Notes: generated by a model not told the origin, from the sequence alone. Counted from the stretch's first letter, positions 16,868 through 25,482 are shown. The stretch is 64,000 nt of DNA from Streptomyces sp. NBC_00239 (GCF_036194065.1 NZ_CP108098.1:1-64000), one strand, 5' to 3'. A program made the numbers and translations.

Positions 16868-16890
16868 TGCCTCACCGGCAGCGCCTTGCG

Positions 16891-17358
16891 CTATCGCTCG
16901 GTGAGACGGGATATGAGCCGGTCCCTGGCCGCCATGATTCCGCTCGCGGCCAGGGTGGAGGCCGCGTGCACGGCGACCATCGCGCGGAAACGGCGGTGAC
17001 GTGCCCCGGGACGGATCAGGGCCTGCACGCTGGAGCGCAGAGCCGCGCGGGCGTCCATGGCGTACCACCACCAGTCCGCGCCCACGGTGTACGTGCCGTC
17101 CGAGTTCGCTGTCACGACCTGGTCCTCGTAACCCTCGGCCGCGAAGGCGGCGGGGGCGCGCTCCACGACCCGGCCGTCCGGAAGGAGGTCGACGGTCGTC
17201 GTCTCCGGGCAGCCCTCCGCCTCTTCCGCAACCTGCGCGGCGAGGAACGGCAGCACCCAGCGGGGGAAGTCCGCAAGGCCATGACCTTGGAGGTTGGACA
17301 CGTTGGCGGGATAGGGACCGAGCAGATCGTCGATGTGGGCGTAAGCGGGGTGACGCAA
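16891..17358 (-). CDS. hypothetical protein
   Basis: 155 residues from a TTG at 17358 with AGGAGGAA six bases upstream. The ATG at 17394 lacks a ribosome site. Features are a beta-rich middle with GADWWWYAMDARAAL and a C-terminal helical region (MVAVHAASTLAASGIMAARD). No family is recognised. Confidence 0.6.
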   Translation of the reverse strand: MRHPAYAHIDDLLGPYPANVSNLQGHGLADFPRWVLPFLAAQVAEEAEGCPETTTVDLLPDGRVVERAPAAFAAEGYEDQVVTANSDGTYTVGADWWWYAMDARAALRSSVQALIRPGARHRRFRAMVAVHAASTLAASGIMAARDRLISRLTER

Positions 17359-17405
17359 GGGCTTCCTCCTGGGATCGGTGGCGAGTCCGGGCATAGGTCG
17401 GCCCC

Positions 17406-17425
17406 GGCCGGTTGGGCAACCGGCC
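17406..17425 (-). terminator. short hairpin terminator
   Basis: GGCCGGTT and AACCGGCC around GGGC lie after the stop of the 17473-18171 gene. Confidence 0.45.
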
Positions 17426-17472
17426 AGGGCCCGGAACGAGGGGCAGCGCGCCGGATGAACGCGCGCTGCGGT

Positions 17473-18171
17473 TCAGTCGGTGGTCAGGATGGGGTCGAGC
17501 ACCGCGTGGCAGAGCACAGGGGCGACGGCATCGAGAGCCTCCGCGACCGGGTCGGCGGCGAATCCCGCGTCACGTGCGGCAGCCAGCGCCGCGAGGGCCT
17601 GGGTGAGGGCCTCCAGCATCGGCGGGTTGTGATCGCGGGCGTAACAGGCCAGCAGGAGCAGTTCGGATTCCAGCGTGTGGAGAGTCCGGGCGGTCCGGTA
17701 CTCGCTGGCCTCGATGTGCGCTGCGTTCAGCGCGGCCATGTCGATGTATGCCGGTGCGGCGCCGGCCGCGCACGCCGGTCGGAGGAACCTCGACGGGGCG
17801 GCCTTCAGCAGAGCGGTGGCGGCGAGTAGCGCGGGGACCATGCGTCCCGCCCCTTCCGCTCCGGCCGCCGCCAGGATGCGGGCGGCTTCGGCGTAGCCGA
17901 GCGCGAGGGCCTGCCAGTTGGCGGCGTCCCGGTCCTGCGGCTCGCCCTGCGCGCAGTCGGTGTACTGCTTCTGCCGGGCCAGGCAGATGGCGCTCTGGCT
18001 GCGAAGCCACGTCGGGTCCGGGGCTCCCTTGAGCCCGGCTTCGATCCGGTTCGCCTGGACGCGGTAGGCGTCCGCCGTGTGTGCCGCCTCGGCCATGGCG
18101 GTAGGCAGGTCCGCAGCCTTGGGGCCGGTGGGCGCGATCACAGAATCAGTCGGTGAGTCGGTGGTGAGCAC
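17473..18171 (-). CDS. hypothetical alanine-rich helical protein
   Basis: 232 residues from a GTG at 18171, eight bases after AAAGGG, behind cassette copy 10. Almost entirely predicted alpha-helix with many Ala residues (ALGYAEAARILAAAGAEGAG), and no recognised motif. Its architecture would suit a repeat or scaffold protein, but this is only an impression. Confidence 0.6.
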   Translation of the reverse strand: MLTTDSPTDSVIAPTGPKAADLPTAMAEAAHTADAYRVQANRIEAGLKGAPDPTWLRSQSAICLARQKQYTDCAQGEPQDRDAANWQALALGYAEAARILAAAGAEGAGRMVPALLAATALLKAAPSRFLRPACAAGAAPAYIDMAALNAAHIEASEYRTARTLHTLESELLLLACYARDHNPPMLEALTQALAALAAARDAGFAADPVAEALDAVAPVLCHAVLDPILTTD

Positions 18172-18190
18172 GACATAGCCCTTTCGATGG

Positions 18191-18270
18191 TGTGCGAGTG
18201 ACGTCGGCGCGGGGGCCACCCCGCGCCGACAAGAAGAACTTTTTCACTATGAACCCGACGCGTCACAGGA
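18191..18270 (-). promoter_or_regulatory. promoter-leader cassette, copy 10 (weak -10)
   Basis: The -10 position reads AAAAGT (18238-18243), poorer than other copies. The hairpin is the strongest of all: GTCGGCGCGGG pairs perfectly with CCCGCGCCGAC around GTGGC, with both arms changed relative to copy 8. Confidence 0.65.
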
Positions 18271-18327
18271 ATGACCGCCGCCGACCCGCCCGCACCCGGC
18301 AACTGGGGTGCGGGCGGACAGTGGCGA

Positions 18328-18621
18328 CTATCGCAGCGCGGCGACCAGCTCGGACCGGAGCTGCACACGCGCATCAGGCGTGATCGCATCGAGCGCCCCG
18401 GAGGCTCCAAGGGCGTAGGAGGCGGCCCGCGCGTGTATGTCGCCTCCACGGTCCGCGTCCCGAACGGCCCGGGCGTAGCCGTACCAGAAGGAGGCCAGTT
18501 CCGCGTCACTGAGGGCCTGGAGCGCTTCGAGCGGAGTCAGGTCCGCATCGCCCGCATCCGCGAGCACACGGTCGCGGAGTCCTGCCAGCACGGCGGACGA
18601 GGTAATGGTGGGAGTCGTCAC
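18328..18621 (-). CDS. hypothetical protein
   Basis: 97 residues from a GTG at 18621, eight bases after GAAGGGA, behind cassette copy 11. Small acidic helical protein (LTPLEALQALSDAELASFWY). No family is recognised. Confidence 0.6.
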   Translation of the reverse strand: MTTPTITSSAVLAGLRDRVLADAGDADLTPLEALQALSDAELASFWYGYARAVRDADRGGDIHARAASYALGASGALDAITPDARVQLRSELVAALR

Positions 18622-18640
18622 TGTTCGATCCCTTCGAGGT

Positions 18641-18720
18641 GGGTGCGTGTGATGCCGAAACGAGGGCCACCCCGTTCCGACAGAAAGAACTGTACCAGCT
18701 CGGTCGCCCCCATCAAAGCC
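18641..18720 (-). promoter_or_regulatory. promoter-leader cassette, copy 11
   Basis: TACAGT -10 at 18689-18694 with TGG extension, spacer TCTTTCTGTCGG, hairpin core CGGGGTGGCCCTCG and tail TCACACGCACCC. Confidence 0.7.
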
Positions 18721-18831
18721 CGCCGCGCCGTTCGGGCATTTCGCCGCCAGCACTCGTGCCGGTACACTGGGGGCTTCGTAACACCTCCCTTGGTGGGTCT
18801 TCGGACTCCTTTGGTAGGTGTGCGTGTGAGG

Positions 18832-18890
18832 AACCGCGACCATGCCTAGCCCGCCCCTTCGGGGCCGCCTTCGGGCGGATGGTCGCGGTT
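18832..18890 (-). terminator. large nested stem-loop
   Basis: A perfect 12-bp outer stem (AACCGCGACCAT with ATGGTCGCGGTT) encloses two inner hairpins with TTCG loops. It lies 17 bases after the stop of the 18907-19581 gene, followed by a stray CACACGCACACC leader tail. It is more elaborate than the other terminators here. Confidence 0.6.
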
Positions 18891-18906
18891 CTGCGTTTGG
18901 CGTGGG

Positions 18907-19581
18907 TTACGCGGCGTCGTCCACCCAGACCTTCCCGTACGGTGTGGCTCGCCATGTGGCCATGCAGCCGTGGCGGACGGCGTCCAGCGCTTCGCTGAGG
19001 TCTGCGTAGGGCGTGAGGTCGAACCTCCCCGCCGCGGCGGCATTCCGGAGAGTGTCAAGCTGATCCAGGCCGACGGCGACCGCCTTGCCGTCCAGGTAGG
19101 CGGCGTGGCTGGCGCGCAACTCGTCGTGCCAGTCCTGCGGGTCCTGTCCGACCTCCGGCCTCCACTCGGCATCACAGAGGGCCAGATGTGCGAGCGCCAT
19201 GGCCTCGTCCACCTCGGCCGGGCCCCCGGATGGTGCGGGATGACCGTTCCGCCTCACGTACACCAAGACTGCGCACATCAGGCGTGCCGAGTCGGCGGCG
19301 AAGTCGCCGTGCCCGTAGGACTCGTAGAGGACCTCACCCATAGCGGCACTGCCGCTGTCCTCGTCGGTGAAGCAGACGACGGCGCGGCCGCCGTCCCACT
19401 CCGACGTGCTCCGGTGCGTCCATCCGTCTGCGTCGGCGATGCGTATCTCTCGCTCGTCGTCCACGCTGACTACGACGACGTCGCCACCCTGTGACCAGTT
19501 GTTCCGGGTCGACACCGTCAGCCCCTGGCGAGCCAGCGTGTGCCCGAAATGGTCGCCTGCCGTTGCGTACTGGTCCCTCAA
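18907..19581 (-). CDS. hypothetical protein
   Basis: 224 residues from a TTG at 19581, five bases after GGGGAGG. The front half looks beta-rich (GGDVVVVSVDDEREIRIADA) and the back half helical. No family is recognised. It is preceded by the CACACGCACACC leader tail and a terminator but lacks a cassette promoter. Confidence 0.6.
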   Translation of the reverse strand: MRDQYATAGDHFGHTLARQGLTVSTRNNWSQGGDVVVVSVDDEREIRIADADGWTHRSTSEWDGGRAVVCFTDEDSGSAAMGEVLYESYGHGDFAADSARLMCAVLVYVRRNGHPAPSGGPAEVDEAMALAHLALCDAEWRPEVGQDPQDWHDELRASHAAYLDGKAVAVGLDQLDTLRNAAAAGRFDLTPYADLSEALDAVRHGCMATWRATPYGKVWVDDAA

Positions 19582-19610
19582 TTCAGCCTCCCCAGTCGGT
19601 GTGCGTGTGA

Positions 19611-19641
19611 CCGGGGGCGACGCGGCCAGCGTCGCCCCCGG
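19611..19641 (-). terminator. GC hairpin terminator
   Basis: A perfect 13-bp stem (CCGGGGGCGACGC and complement) with a GGCCA loop lies after the stop of the ParB-like gene. Confidence 0.65.
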
Positions 19642-19683
19642 GGATGGGAGGGGCCCGGGCGGGGCCCCTCCGGGTGATACCTG

Positions 19684-21645
19684 CTACTCCGCGTCGGCCT
19701 CGGCGTCCGGCTCGGCGTCGGCGTCCGCCTGGGTCTCCGGCTCGGTCTCCGGCTCGGCGTCGGCGTCCGCCTGGGTCTCCGCCTCGGTCTCCGGCTCGGT
19801 CTCCGCCTCGGCGTCGGTCTCCGCCTCGGTCGCCGCCTCGGCGTCGGTCTCCGCCTCGGTCGCCGCCTCGGCTGCGGCTGCCGCCTCGCGGGCCTCTCGC
19901 TCGGCCTTCCTGGCCTCTCGCGCTTCCGCTTCCCGCGCCTCGCGCTCCGCCTGCTCCTCAGCCTGCTGTCGAGCAAGGGCCAGAGTCTGCTCCTCGATCT
20001 CCGACGGGCTGTAGCCGTAGGTCTTCAGGAAGTTGATCCATTCGACCGTGGCGGGCCGGATCGGTCCGGCCTCGTGGTTCGGGCGATTGTGGCCGTAGTG
20101 GTAGTGCGGCTCTCCGCGCCACGCGTCATCCTTCATGTGCATGGCCTCGTGCATGGCTGCGACGTACGCGAAGAGCACCCACCAGTACCGCTTGGCGGCC
20201 GTCCGCGTGATCAGCGCGCTGATCACGTCTTCCCCGACCCTGGAGAGCCGATCGTCGGCGAGGAACTTCGACAGCAGCTGTCCCTGCGTCTCGCGCAGCT
20301 TCTCGGTGGCGTTCGCGAACTGGCCGACGTGCGAGCCACCCGCCAGCAGCGTCCTCATGACCAGCTCCTTGACCGCCGCCGGTGCCTCGCTCTTCTCCTT
20401 GCACATGTCAGCGATGTGGGCTTCACGCACCGTGCGGGCCACTCGCCATGCCTCGTTGTTCTTCCGGATCACGCGGCCGTGCTCGCGCTCAGCCTCCTTC
20501 TTCGCCTCCTCCGCCTTGGCCCGCGCCGCCGCCTTCTCGTCAACTTCGGCGGAGCCGGCATCGGCGGCCTCCGGCTCGTTCGCGAGCTTGTGGCCGTTCT
20601 TCTTCCAGCCGATGCACAGCCACACGACCTCGCCGTCCTCGGGGTTGACGGCGGCCGCGTGCCCCGGGCACGTCTCCTCGTGCACCTGCTCGGTCAGCGG
20701 CCGGTCGACCTCGGTGAGCAGCTCATCGAGAGGCCGGGTGATACCGAAAACCTGCCAGTTGTCAACGAAGGGGACCACGTCAATGCCACGGCCGGTGAGG
20801 CCTGCTCGCACCTGCTCGATCCGCTCCTCGCGCGCCTTCCGTGCGCGCAGCGTCTCCATGGCCTGCTTCCAGGCTCCCCGCTTGCCGTTGCCCTCGGCCT
20901 CGTCGCGGGCCTTGGCCTTCACCAGGATGTTCAGGGCACCATCGACGTCCTCGACCTCCTGAAGGTCACCAAGCTCGACCCAATCGAAGTCGACCTCGTC
21001 CTCCTTGAGGTCTCCGAGAGTCTCGGGCGTGAGCTGCGCGACCTTGTGGGCCGCGTCCAGCTCCTCGACCGTGCGCCCGATGGCGGCGGCCATCTGCCGC
21101 TTCCGGGCCTTGGGGACACGCCTAACGTTCACCATCAGGGCGAGCTGCTCGGCGGCCTCCAGGTCGTCCTGGGCGGTCGCCTGCTTACGGTGGATGTTCT
21201 CCACCATGGAGATCGTCAGGGCCTCGAAGTCCACGCCCTTGAGGTCATCGCGGACGATCGCCGGAACCTTGCGGTAGCTGCGTCCCTCGGCCAGGGCCTG
21301 GGTGGCGACGCGGTGGGCGGCGGTTGTGCGGCGCTGGCCGATCACAATGCCCAGCTTGCCCTCGTGCTTCCCCACCTGCGGGCGGAGGATGATCGCCTGC
21401 TGGACTCCGAGGGCTTCCACGCTGGCGATCAGGGCGGGGTCCGGCTGGGTGGTGTCCTCCTCGCCGGTCGTGTCGCCTTCGCCGGTCGTGCGCTTCTTTC
21501 GGTGGTTGAAGGGGTCGATGACGATCGGTGCGTCCTTCTTCTTCCCCTCGGGGTCGAAGTGGAGCGGGTCGATCAGTATCAGGCGGCCGATGAACTGCTC
21601 GTCCTGCTGGCCGGTCTCGGGGGTCTGCTCGGTGGTCACGGTCAT
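19684..21645 (-). CDS. ParB-like nuclease-domain protein with acidic tail
   Basis: 653 residues from an ATG at 21645, eight bases after AAGGGA, behind cassette copy 12. The N-terminal ParB-type fold includes LILIDPLHFDPE (about 22-33) and the signature GQRRTTAAH (about 103-111). A central domain continues to about 520. From about 530 it becomes a charged coiled coil (AEEQAEREAREAEAREARKA) and ends in roughly 60 residues of Glu/Asp/Ala/Thr. No ParA ATPase is nearby, so this may not be a partition protein. Proteins of this layout also occur in phages and conjugative elements as DNA-binding or nuclease factors. Confidence 0.7.
   Translation of the reverse strand: MTVTTEQTPETGQQDEQFIGRLILIDPLHFDPEGKKKDAPIVIDPFNHRKKRTTGEGDTTGEEDTTQPDPALIASVEALGVQQAIILRPQVGKHEGKLGIVIGQRRTTAAHRVATQALAEGRSYRKVPAIVRDDLKGVDFEALTISMVENIHRKQATAQDDLEAAEQLALMVNVRRVPKARKRQMAAAIGRTVEELDAAHKVAQLTPETLGDLKEDEVDFDWVELGDLQEVEDVDGALNILVKAKARDEAEGNGKRGAWKQAMETLRARKAREERIEQVRAGLTGRGIDVVPFVDNWQVFGITRPLDELLTEVDRPLTEQVHEETCPGHAAAVNPEDGEVVWLCIGWKKNGHKLANEPEAADAGSAEVDEKAAARAKAEEAKKEAEREHGRVIRKNNEAWRVARTVREAHIADMCKEKSEAPAAVKELVMRTLLAGGSHVGQFANATEKLRETQGQLLSKFLADDRLSRVGEDVISALITRTAAKRYWWVLFAYVAAMHEAMHMKDDAWRGEPHYHYGHNRPNHEAGPIRPATVEWINFLKTYGYSPSEIEEQTLALARQQAEEQAEREAREAEAREARKAEREAREAAAAAEAATEAETDAEAATEAETDAEAETEPETEAETQADADAEPETEPETQADADAEPDAEADAE
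19686..19870. repeat. imperfect tandem coding repeats
   Basis: Repeats of GTCTCCGCCTCGG / GCGTCGGCGTCCGC-type units encode the acidic (E/D)-A/T/P tail of the ParB-like protein. They are likely to be length-variable. Confidence 0.55.
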
Positions 21646-21662
21646 GGTCGTTTCCCTTCGTC

Positions 21663-21745
21663 GGTGTGCGTGTGGCGTCGGAGCGAGGGGCCACCCCGTT
21701 CCGACAAGAAGAACTTTACCAGCGTGGGCCCCTTCGACCAAATGC
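21663..21745 (-). promoter_or_regulatory. promoter-leader cassette, copy 12
   Basis: TAAAGT -10 at 21713-21718, TTGGTC -35, full spacer, hairpin core CGGGGTGGCCCCTCG and a CCACACGCACACC tail. Confidence 0.75.
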
Positions 21746-21775
21746 GAAAGGGCCCGTGAGCTGCGGATTCGCTGC

Positions 21776-22195
21776 TCAGATCCAGGGCACGCGCTGGTCT
21801 GGCTGCATGATGGTGATGACCTGCTCGCCATGGTCGCCCGGGCTCTTTTCGGCGGCTACGCGGACGGGGTGGGGGGTGATGAAGCCATGCCCCCCGGAGA
21901 GTCGGTAGTGCTCGAAGTCAAGGCGGGCCGGCGGTTGGCGGCGGTCTTCCCGGTGCTGCTGTATCGCGTCGTAGAGGGACAGCAGCAAGTACCACTCTCG
22001 CTGCCACTCCTGCTCAGTCCGCTCCCGTGGGGCGGCGTAGTTGTCGGGCCAGAAGATCGCGTCACACCACACGGTCAGGGAGTAGGCCACTGGCAGTGTG
22101 AAGCCGAAATCGTCTGTGATGCCGTCACTGGCGGGGATGAGCTGCCGGGTCTCGATGAGCTGCTGACGGGTGTAGGGGCGTGCGGCAGTCGTCAC
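21776..22195 (-). CDS. hypothetical protein
   Basis: 139 residues from a GTG at 22195, six bases after AGGAGG. Contains an aromatic stretch (VWCDAIFWPDNYAAPRERTE) and a helix EWQREWYLLLSLYDAIQQH. No family is recognised. Confidence 0.6.
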   Translation of the reverse strand: MTTAARPYTRQQLIETRQLIPASDGITDDFGFTLPVAYSLTVWCDAIFWPDNYAAPRERTEQEWQREWYLLLSLYDAIQQHREDRRQPPARLDFEHYRLSGGHGFITPHPVRVAAEKSPGDHGEQVITIMQPDQRVPWI

Positions 22196-22238
22196 AGGGT
22201 CCTCCTGCTGCGGGCACGGGCACGGGTACGGGGGCGGC

Positions 22239-22283
22239 GCGGCGGCCGCCCCCGGCGACTGGGCGGCCCGGCGGCCGCCGCGA
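22239..22283 (-). terminator. GC hairpin terminator
   Basis: CGCGGCGGCCG pairs with CGGCCGCCGCG across a 23-base loop, just after the stop of the 22288-23181 gene. Confidence 0.5.
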
Positions 22284-22287
22284 GAGA

Positions 22288-23181
22288 TCAGATGAACTTG
22301 GCCTTCGTGGGCCGCTTGTAGTAGCCGAACGTCGGCTCGCCGTCCTTGGCGGTCACGGTGGCGTCGAACTGGACGCGGACACCTCGGAGCGCGAACAGGT
22401 TGCCCTCTTCGGTGGGCCGGGTCTGGAGCGCCCTGGGAATGGTCCCGAACACCTTCGCGCCGTTGTCGAGGCGGACCATCATGCGGTAGTCGGACCCGCT
22501 GTAGGAGAAGTGGTTGTCGTAGATCTTGGCCATGACAACCTCACCGCTGATCGTCAGCCGCCCCTCCGGCACCGGTCCGGCGTTCTCCTCCTCGCCCTTG
22601 CGACGCTCGTCCTCGGCGGCACGGCGGCGCGCGTTCTCAATGAACTTGCGCACCCCGGCGCTCTGCCGGTCCGTGAGCTCGTCCAGACGCTCGACGCGGC
22701 GGAGCATGTCGTCGATGAAGTCGTTGTTCACGTCCGTCGACTTCAGGAACTCGATGACATCGCCGTGGTCCTCGGCCCACTCGTCGAACGCCGCTCGGCG
22801 GCGCTTCCGCTCGGCCTCGGCCTTGCGGTTCCGCTCGCGTTCCTGCTTCTCGATCCGCTCGCGGTACTTGGCCAGGGCGTCGGCACTGATGGTGCTCTGA
22901 TAGGTGGCGGGGGCCCACGACCCGCCGTGGTTCGCTCCTTCACACGAGCACGAACAGGCGGGCCCGACGGCACCCATGCACGCGGCGTCGCACGACGTGT
23001 CGACCGTGGTCGCATAGATGCGGGAGGTGCGGGTCTTGACCCCGCACTCGGGGCACGGGATGCCGAGCACGTCCCCGCTCGCTTCGGGGAAGGAGCCGCG
23101 TACGGGGCGGCGGCACAACTCGCACGCGCCGATGAAGAGCTCGGTGGGGCGCTTGGACAGGATGCGGTCGAGGACGGGCAC
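22288..23181 (-). CDS. zinc-ribbon coiled-coil protein
   Basis: 297 residues from a GTG at 23181, five bases after GGGAGG. The N-terminus has two CxxC pairs (CELCRRPV about 21-24 and CPECG about 43-47) forming a zinc ribbon, then a Cys-rich linker (CDAACMGAVGPACSCSCEG). A long charged coiled coil follows (about 105-210), and a C-terminal beta domain (LTISGEVVMAKIYDNHFSY and so on). This resembles hypothetical actinophage and plasmid proteins. A nucleic-acid-associated role is likely but unproven. Confidence 0.6.
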   Translation of the reverse strand: MPVLDRILSKRPTELFIGACELCRRPVRGSFPEASGDVLGIPCPECGVKTRTSRIYATTVDTSCDAACMGAVGPACSCSCEGANHGGSWAPATYQSTISADALAKYRERIEKQERERNRKAEAERKRRRAAFDEWAEDHGDVIEFLKSTDVNNDFIDDMLRRVERLDELTDRQSAGVRKFIENARRRAAEDERRKGEEENAGPVPEGRLTISGEVVMAKIYDNHFSYSGSDYRMMVRLDNGAKVFGTIPRALQTRPTEEGNLFALRGVRVQFDATVTAKDGEPTFGYYKRPTKAKFI

Positions 23182-23201
23182 GGGGCCTCCCGGGTGGTGG
23201 T

Positions 23202-23286
23202 GTGTGCGTGTGGTGTCGGTGCGGGGTGCCACCCCGTTCCGACAAGAAGAACTATACCGGCTTGACCCCCCTGGACCAAACGCGAA
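23202..23286 (-). promoter_or_regulatory. promoter-leader cassette, copy 13
   Basis: TATAGT -10 at 23251-23256. Identical in sequence to copy 8 because it lies in the 570-bp duplication. Confidence 0.8.
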
Positions 23287-23354
23287 AGGGCCCGTGAGCT
23301 GGGCAAACGGCCCACCGGGCAGCAGTCGGCAGGCGGCCGGTCAACCCTCCTACC

Positions 23355-23432
23355 GCTCGCCGCTGCTGCGCCTTTCAGGCCCTGCATCCGTACGGCGGGA
23401 CGGCCGGGTGACGGCCGGTCACCTAAGCCGCC
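23355..23432. repeat. shared upstream block, copy 4
   Basis: Identical to the 14553 copy, within the 570-bp duplication. Confidence 0.65.
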
Positions 23433-23747
23433 CACCGTTTCCGCTCCCCCGCTCACCTCTTAAGAGGTGACTCCTCGCGCGGTGAACCCCGGGCCCCGCA
23501 CGGACCCCGGCCACCGCACCGGCCCACGCCCGGCCCGCGCCGGTCCGCCGGCCCCGACTGTCAAGCCCGGCCACCGCGGCGGCCGGCCACCGGTCCCGGT
23601 CCCCGGCGGGCGGGCGTCCGGAGGAGCCCGCCGGGGCTTCGCGCAAGGGAGCGCAGCGACCGCAGCCCGGCCCGGGCGCCCCCGGCGCCCGGGCCGGGCC
23701 GCCATAAGGAGGGCCCCCCGGGCCCGACGGCGGCGGCGCACGGCCGG

Positions 23748-23766
23748 ATCGCACCACCGGTGCGAT
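23748..23766. repeat. covarying hairpin, copy C
   Basis: ATCGCACC-ACC-GGTGCGAT, marking the right end of the 570-bp duplication. Confidence 0.6.
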
Positions 23767-23779
23767 GCACCCCCCGCTG

Positions 23780-24004
23780 CTACATCCGGTACGGGATGAC
23801 TGGTGGCGGCGGCTCTTCGTCCAGAAAGGTCAGCTGCTCGCGCGCGATGTTGGGGAAGTCCGTCGGACCGAAACCCGGGTCCTTCGTGAGGGCCACCCGG
23901 AAGTAGCGATGGGTCTGCCCTGCGGATGGCCAGCCTGGTTCAACCGATGGGGTGGCGCTGCACTCTCGGGTGCCGTACATGGCTCGGTAGCTCTTGAGTC
24001 TCAT
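23780..24004 (-). CDS. hypothetical protein
   Basis: 74 residues from an ATG at 24004, seven bases after AGGAG. Ends in a Pro-rich EEPPPPVIPYRM. No family is recognised. Confidence 0.55.
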   Translation of the reverse strand: MRLKSYRAMYGTRECSATPSVEPGWPSAGQTHRYFRVALTKDPGFGPTDFPNIAREQLTFLDEEPPPPVIPYRM

Positions 24005-24026
24005 CTGGCTTCTCCTCGCGGGTAGA

Positions 24027-24059
24027 CCGGCCAGGGGGCCGTTTGAGCCCCCTGGCCGG
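24027..24059 (-). terminator. GC hairpin terminator
   Basis: A 13-bp perfect stem (CCGGCCAGGGGGC and complement) with a seven-base loop lies after the stop of the 24072-24794 gene. Confidence 0.65.
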
Positions 24060-24071
24060 TGGGCCTTCGGC

Positions 24072-24794
24072 TTACGACTGGGCGAGTGCCTGTCGGACCT
24101 GGAGCCGCAGCCCTTCCGGCTGGGTGCCGGTGGGGTACAGGGCGCACAGCCACCCGTAGCCCCGGTACTCGCGCATGGCGGCCAGACAGTGCTTGTGCGT
24201 CCCGGCCGTGACCGCCACGGGCATGGTGAGTCCGATCCCGGCTCGCCACCCCCAGGTCACCCAAGGGCGGGCTCGCCGGATCTCGTCCTGGCACTGTGCG
24301 CAGATGCGGCGGGGCGGCTCTGCCTGGCCCGTGGGGCAAGTTGCGCACTCGCGCGGCACACCGGCGCCCTCGACGGCCCTGGCGTCCTCTGTCGCGGGCG
24401 TGGGCAGCGCACCTTGCCCCGACTCAGGCGTCAGCTGGATGCCGGACGTCTCGGCCCAGCGGGCCAGCTCGCGGGCGAGCGTGTCGGCCTCGCACTCGTC
24501 GATGAACGGCTCCGTAGTGCACCCGTCGGCAGCGTCTCGGTAGGCGATGGCCCTGCGGACGATGTCGACCAGCGGCGCGGCGTCGACCACGGCGGCGTCG
24601 GTGACGTCCTGGAGGTAGTCGCCGGGCTCGGGGTCGGAGTACGGGAGGGAGTGCGGAAGCTCGCTCTCGATCTCCCCGGCGATGAGTTCGCCGGGAGTGC
24701 CTCGGTCGGCGTACGGCTTGCCGTAGTGGTCGTGGGTGGCGGGCAGGCAGGTGATCTCTCCGAAGAAGTGGGTGGTGACCGTCGTCTGGGTGAT
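24072..24794 (-). CDS. zinc-finger-like protein, apparent ATC start
   Basis: 240 residues if translation begins at the ATC at 24794, six bases after AAAGGAG. There is no ATG, GTG or TTG in frame near that site. The N-terminus would read ITQTTVTTHFFGEITCLP. Two CxxC pairs (CATCPTG and CAQCQDE) form a probable zinc ribbon in the C-terminal half, followed by a hydrophobic GIGLTMPVAVTAG. A point mutation or sequencing error in the start codon is a simple alternative. No family is recognised. Confidence 0.5.
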   Translation of the reverse strand: MTQTTVTTHFFGEITCLPATHDHYGKPYADRGTPGELIAGEIESELPHSLPYSDPEPGDYLQDVTDAAVVDAAPLVDIVRRAIAYRDAADGCTTEPFIDECEADTLARELARWAETSGIQLTPESGQGALPTPATEDARAVEGAGVPRECATCPTGQAEPPRRICAQCQDEIRRARPWVTWGWRAGIGLTMPVAVTAGTHKHCLAAMREYRGYGWLCALYPTGTQPEGLRLQVRQALAQS

Positions 24795-24823
24795 GCTGCG
24801 CTCCTTTGGTTCGGGGATTGGGG

Positions 24824-24854
24824 AACCGGGGGGCGGCTGGGCCGCCCCCCGGTT
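24824..24854 (-). terminator. GC hairpin terminator
   Basis: A perfect 14-bp stem (AACCGGGGGGCGGC and complement) with a three-base loop lies after the stop of the 24866-25306 gene. Confidence 0.65.
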
Positions 24855-24865
24855 TGCGGTCACCT

Positions 24866-25306
24866 CTACAAGCCGATTCGCTCGGCGTTGAAGTGGAGGA
24901 GTCCGTGCCGGATGAGTGCCTCCGGGCAGAGGTCGTAGGCGACCGCTCCGAGGTGCAGCACGTTGCCGAAGAAGTGCGCGAGGTCGATCACATCGCTGGC
25001 CGCGTCGCCGGGGAACGGCTGGTCGGCCGTGAGGCGGGTCTCGTGAAGGGCGTCGAGACCTTCGGGCGAGAGGCCTCGCTCGCCCGCGAGGTGGTAGGCG
25101 TCGGCGACGGCGTCCCCGATGAAGATGAACGCGGAGTAGGCGCCGGAGCTCGACTCCTGCCGCCGGGCGGCTCGGGTCATTCCGAGCTCGCGCATCGCGA
25201 GGCGTCCGGCCTTCGCGGACGGCAGCGGGCGGCGGCGCGCGTCGGGGTGCCTGACCATGACCTTGATGGCGTTCTCCAGGCGCGTCCTGACGTCCTGATC
25301 GTACAA
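24866..25306 (-). CDS. hypothetical protein
   Basis: 146 residues from a TTG at 25306, six bases after GGGAGG, behind cassette copy 14. Helical protein with SGAYSAFIFIGDAVADAYHL and VIDLAHFFGNVLHLGAVAYDL, where two His residues could pair. No family is recognised. Confidence 0.6.
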   Translation of the reverse strand: MYDQDVRTRLENAIKVMVRHPDARRRPLPSAKAGRLAMRELGMTRAARRQESSSGAYSAFIFIGDAVADAYHLAGERGLSPEGLDALHETRLTADQPFPGDAASDVIDLAHFFGNVLHLGAVAYDLCPEALIRHGLLHFNAERIGL

Positions 25307-25327
25307 AGTGAGCCTCCCGGGTGGTGG

Positions 25328-25410
25328 TGTGTGCGTGGGGTGTCGGTGCGGGGTGCCACCCCGTTCCGACAAGAAGAACTATACCGGCTTGACCCCCCCG
25401 AGCCAAACGG
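25328..25410 (-). promoter_or_regulatory. promoter-leader cassette, copy 14
   Basis: TATAGT -10 at 25378-25383, TTGGCT -35, hairpin as in copy 8. Points left, away from the plus-strand gene at 25631. Confidence 0.75.
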
Positions 25411-25482
25411 GGAAGGGCCCGTGAGCTGGGCAAACGACCCACCGGGCGGCGGTCGGCGGACGGCCGGTCCACCCGACCACCG

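Larger units (their letters stand above)
23202..23771. repeat. 570-bp direct repeat, right copy
   Basis: Second copy of 14400-14969. Flanking sequences are unrelated immediately outside both ends. The 23287-23771 part holds no gene. Confidence 0.85.

Noticed and set aside
18713..18830. Short minus-strand ORFs downstream of a CACACGCACACC tail (for example VYRHECWRRNARTARRAL)
   Set aside because: The translated peptide looks somewhat protein-like and AAGGGAGG lies nearby, but no standard start is correctly spaced. Not supported as a gene.
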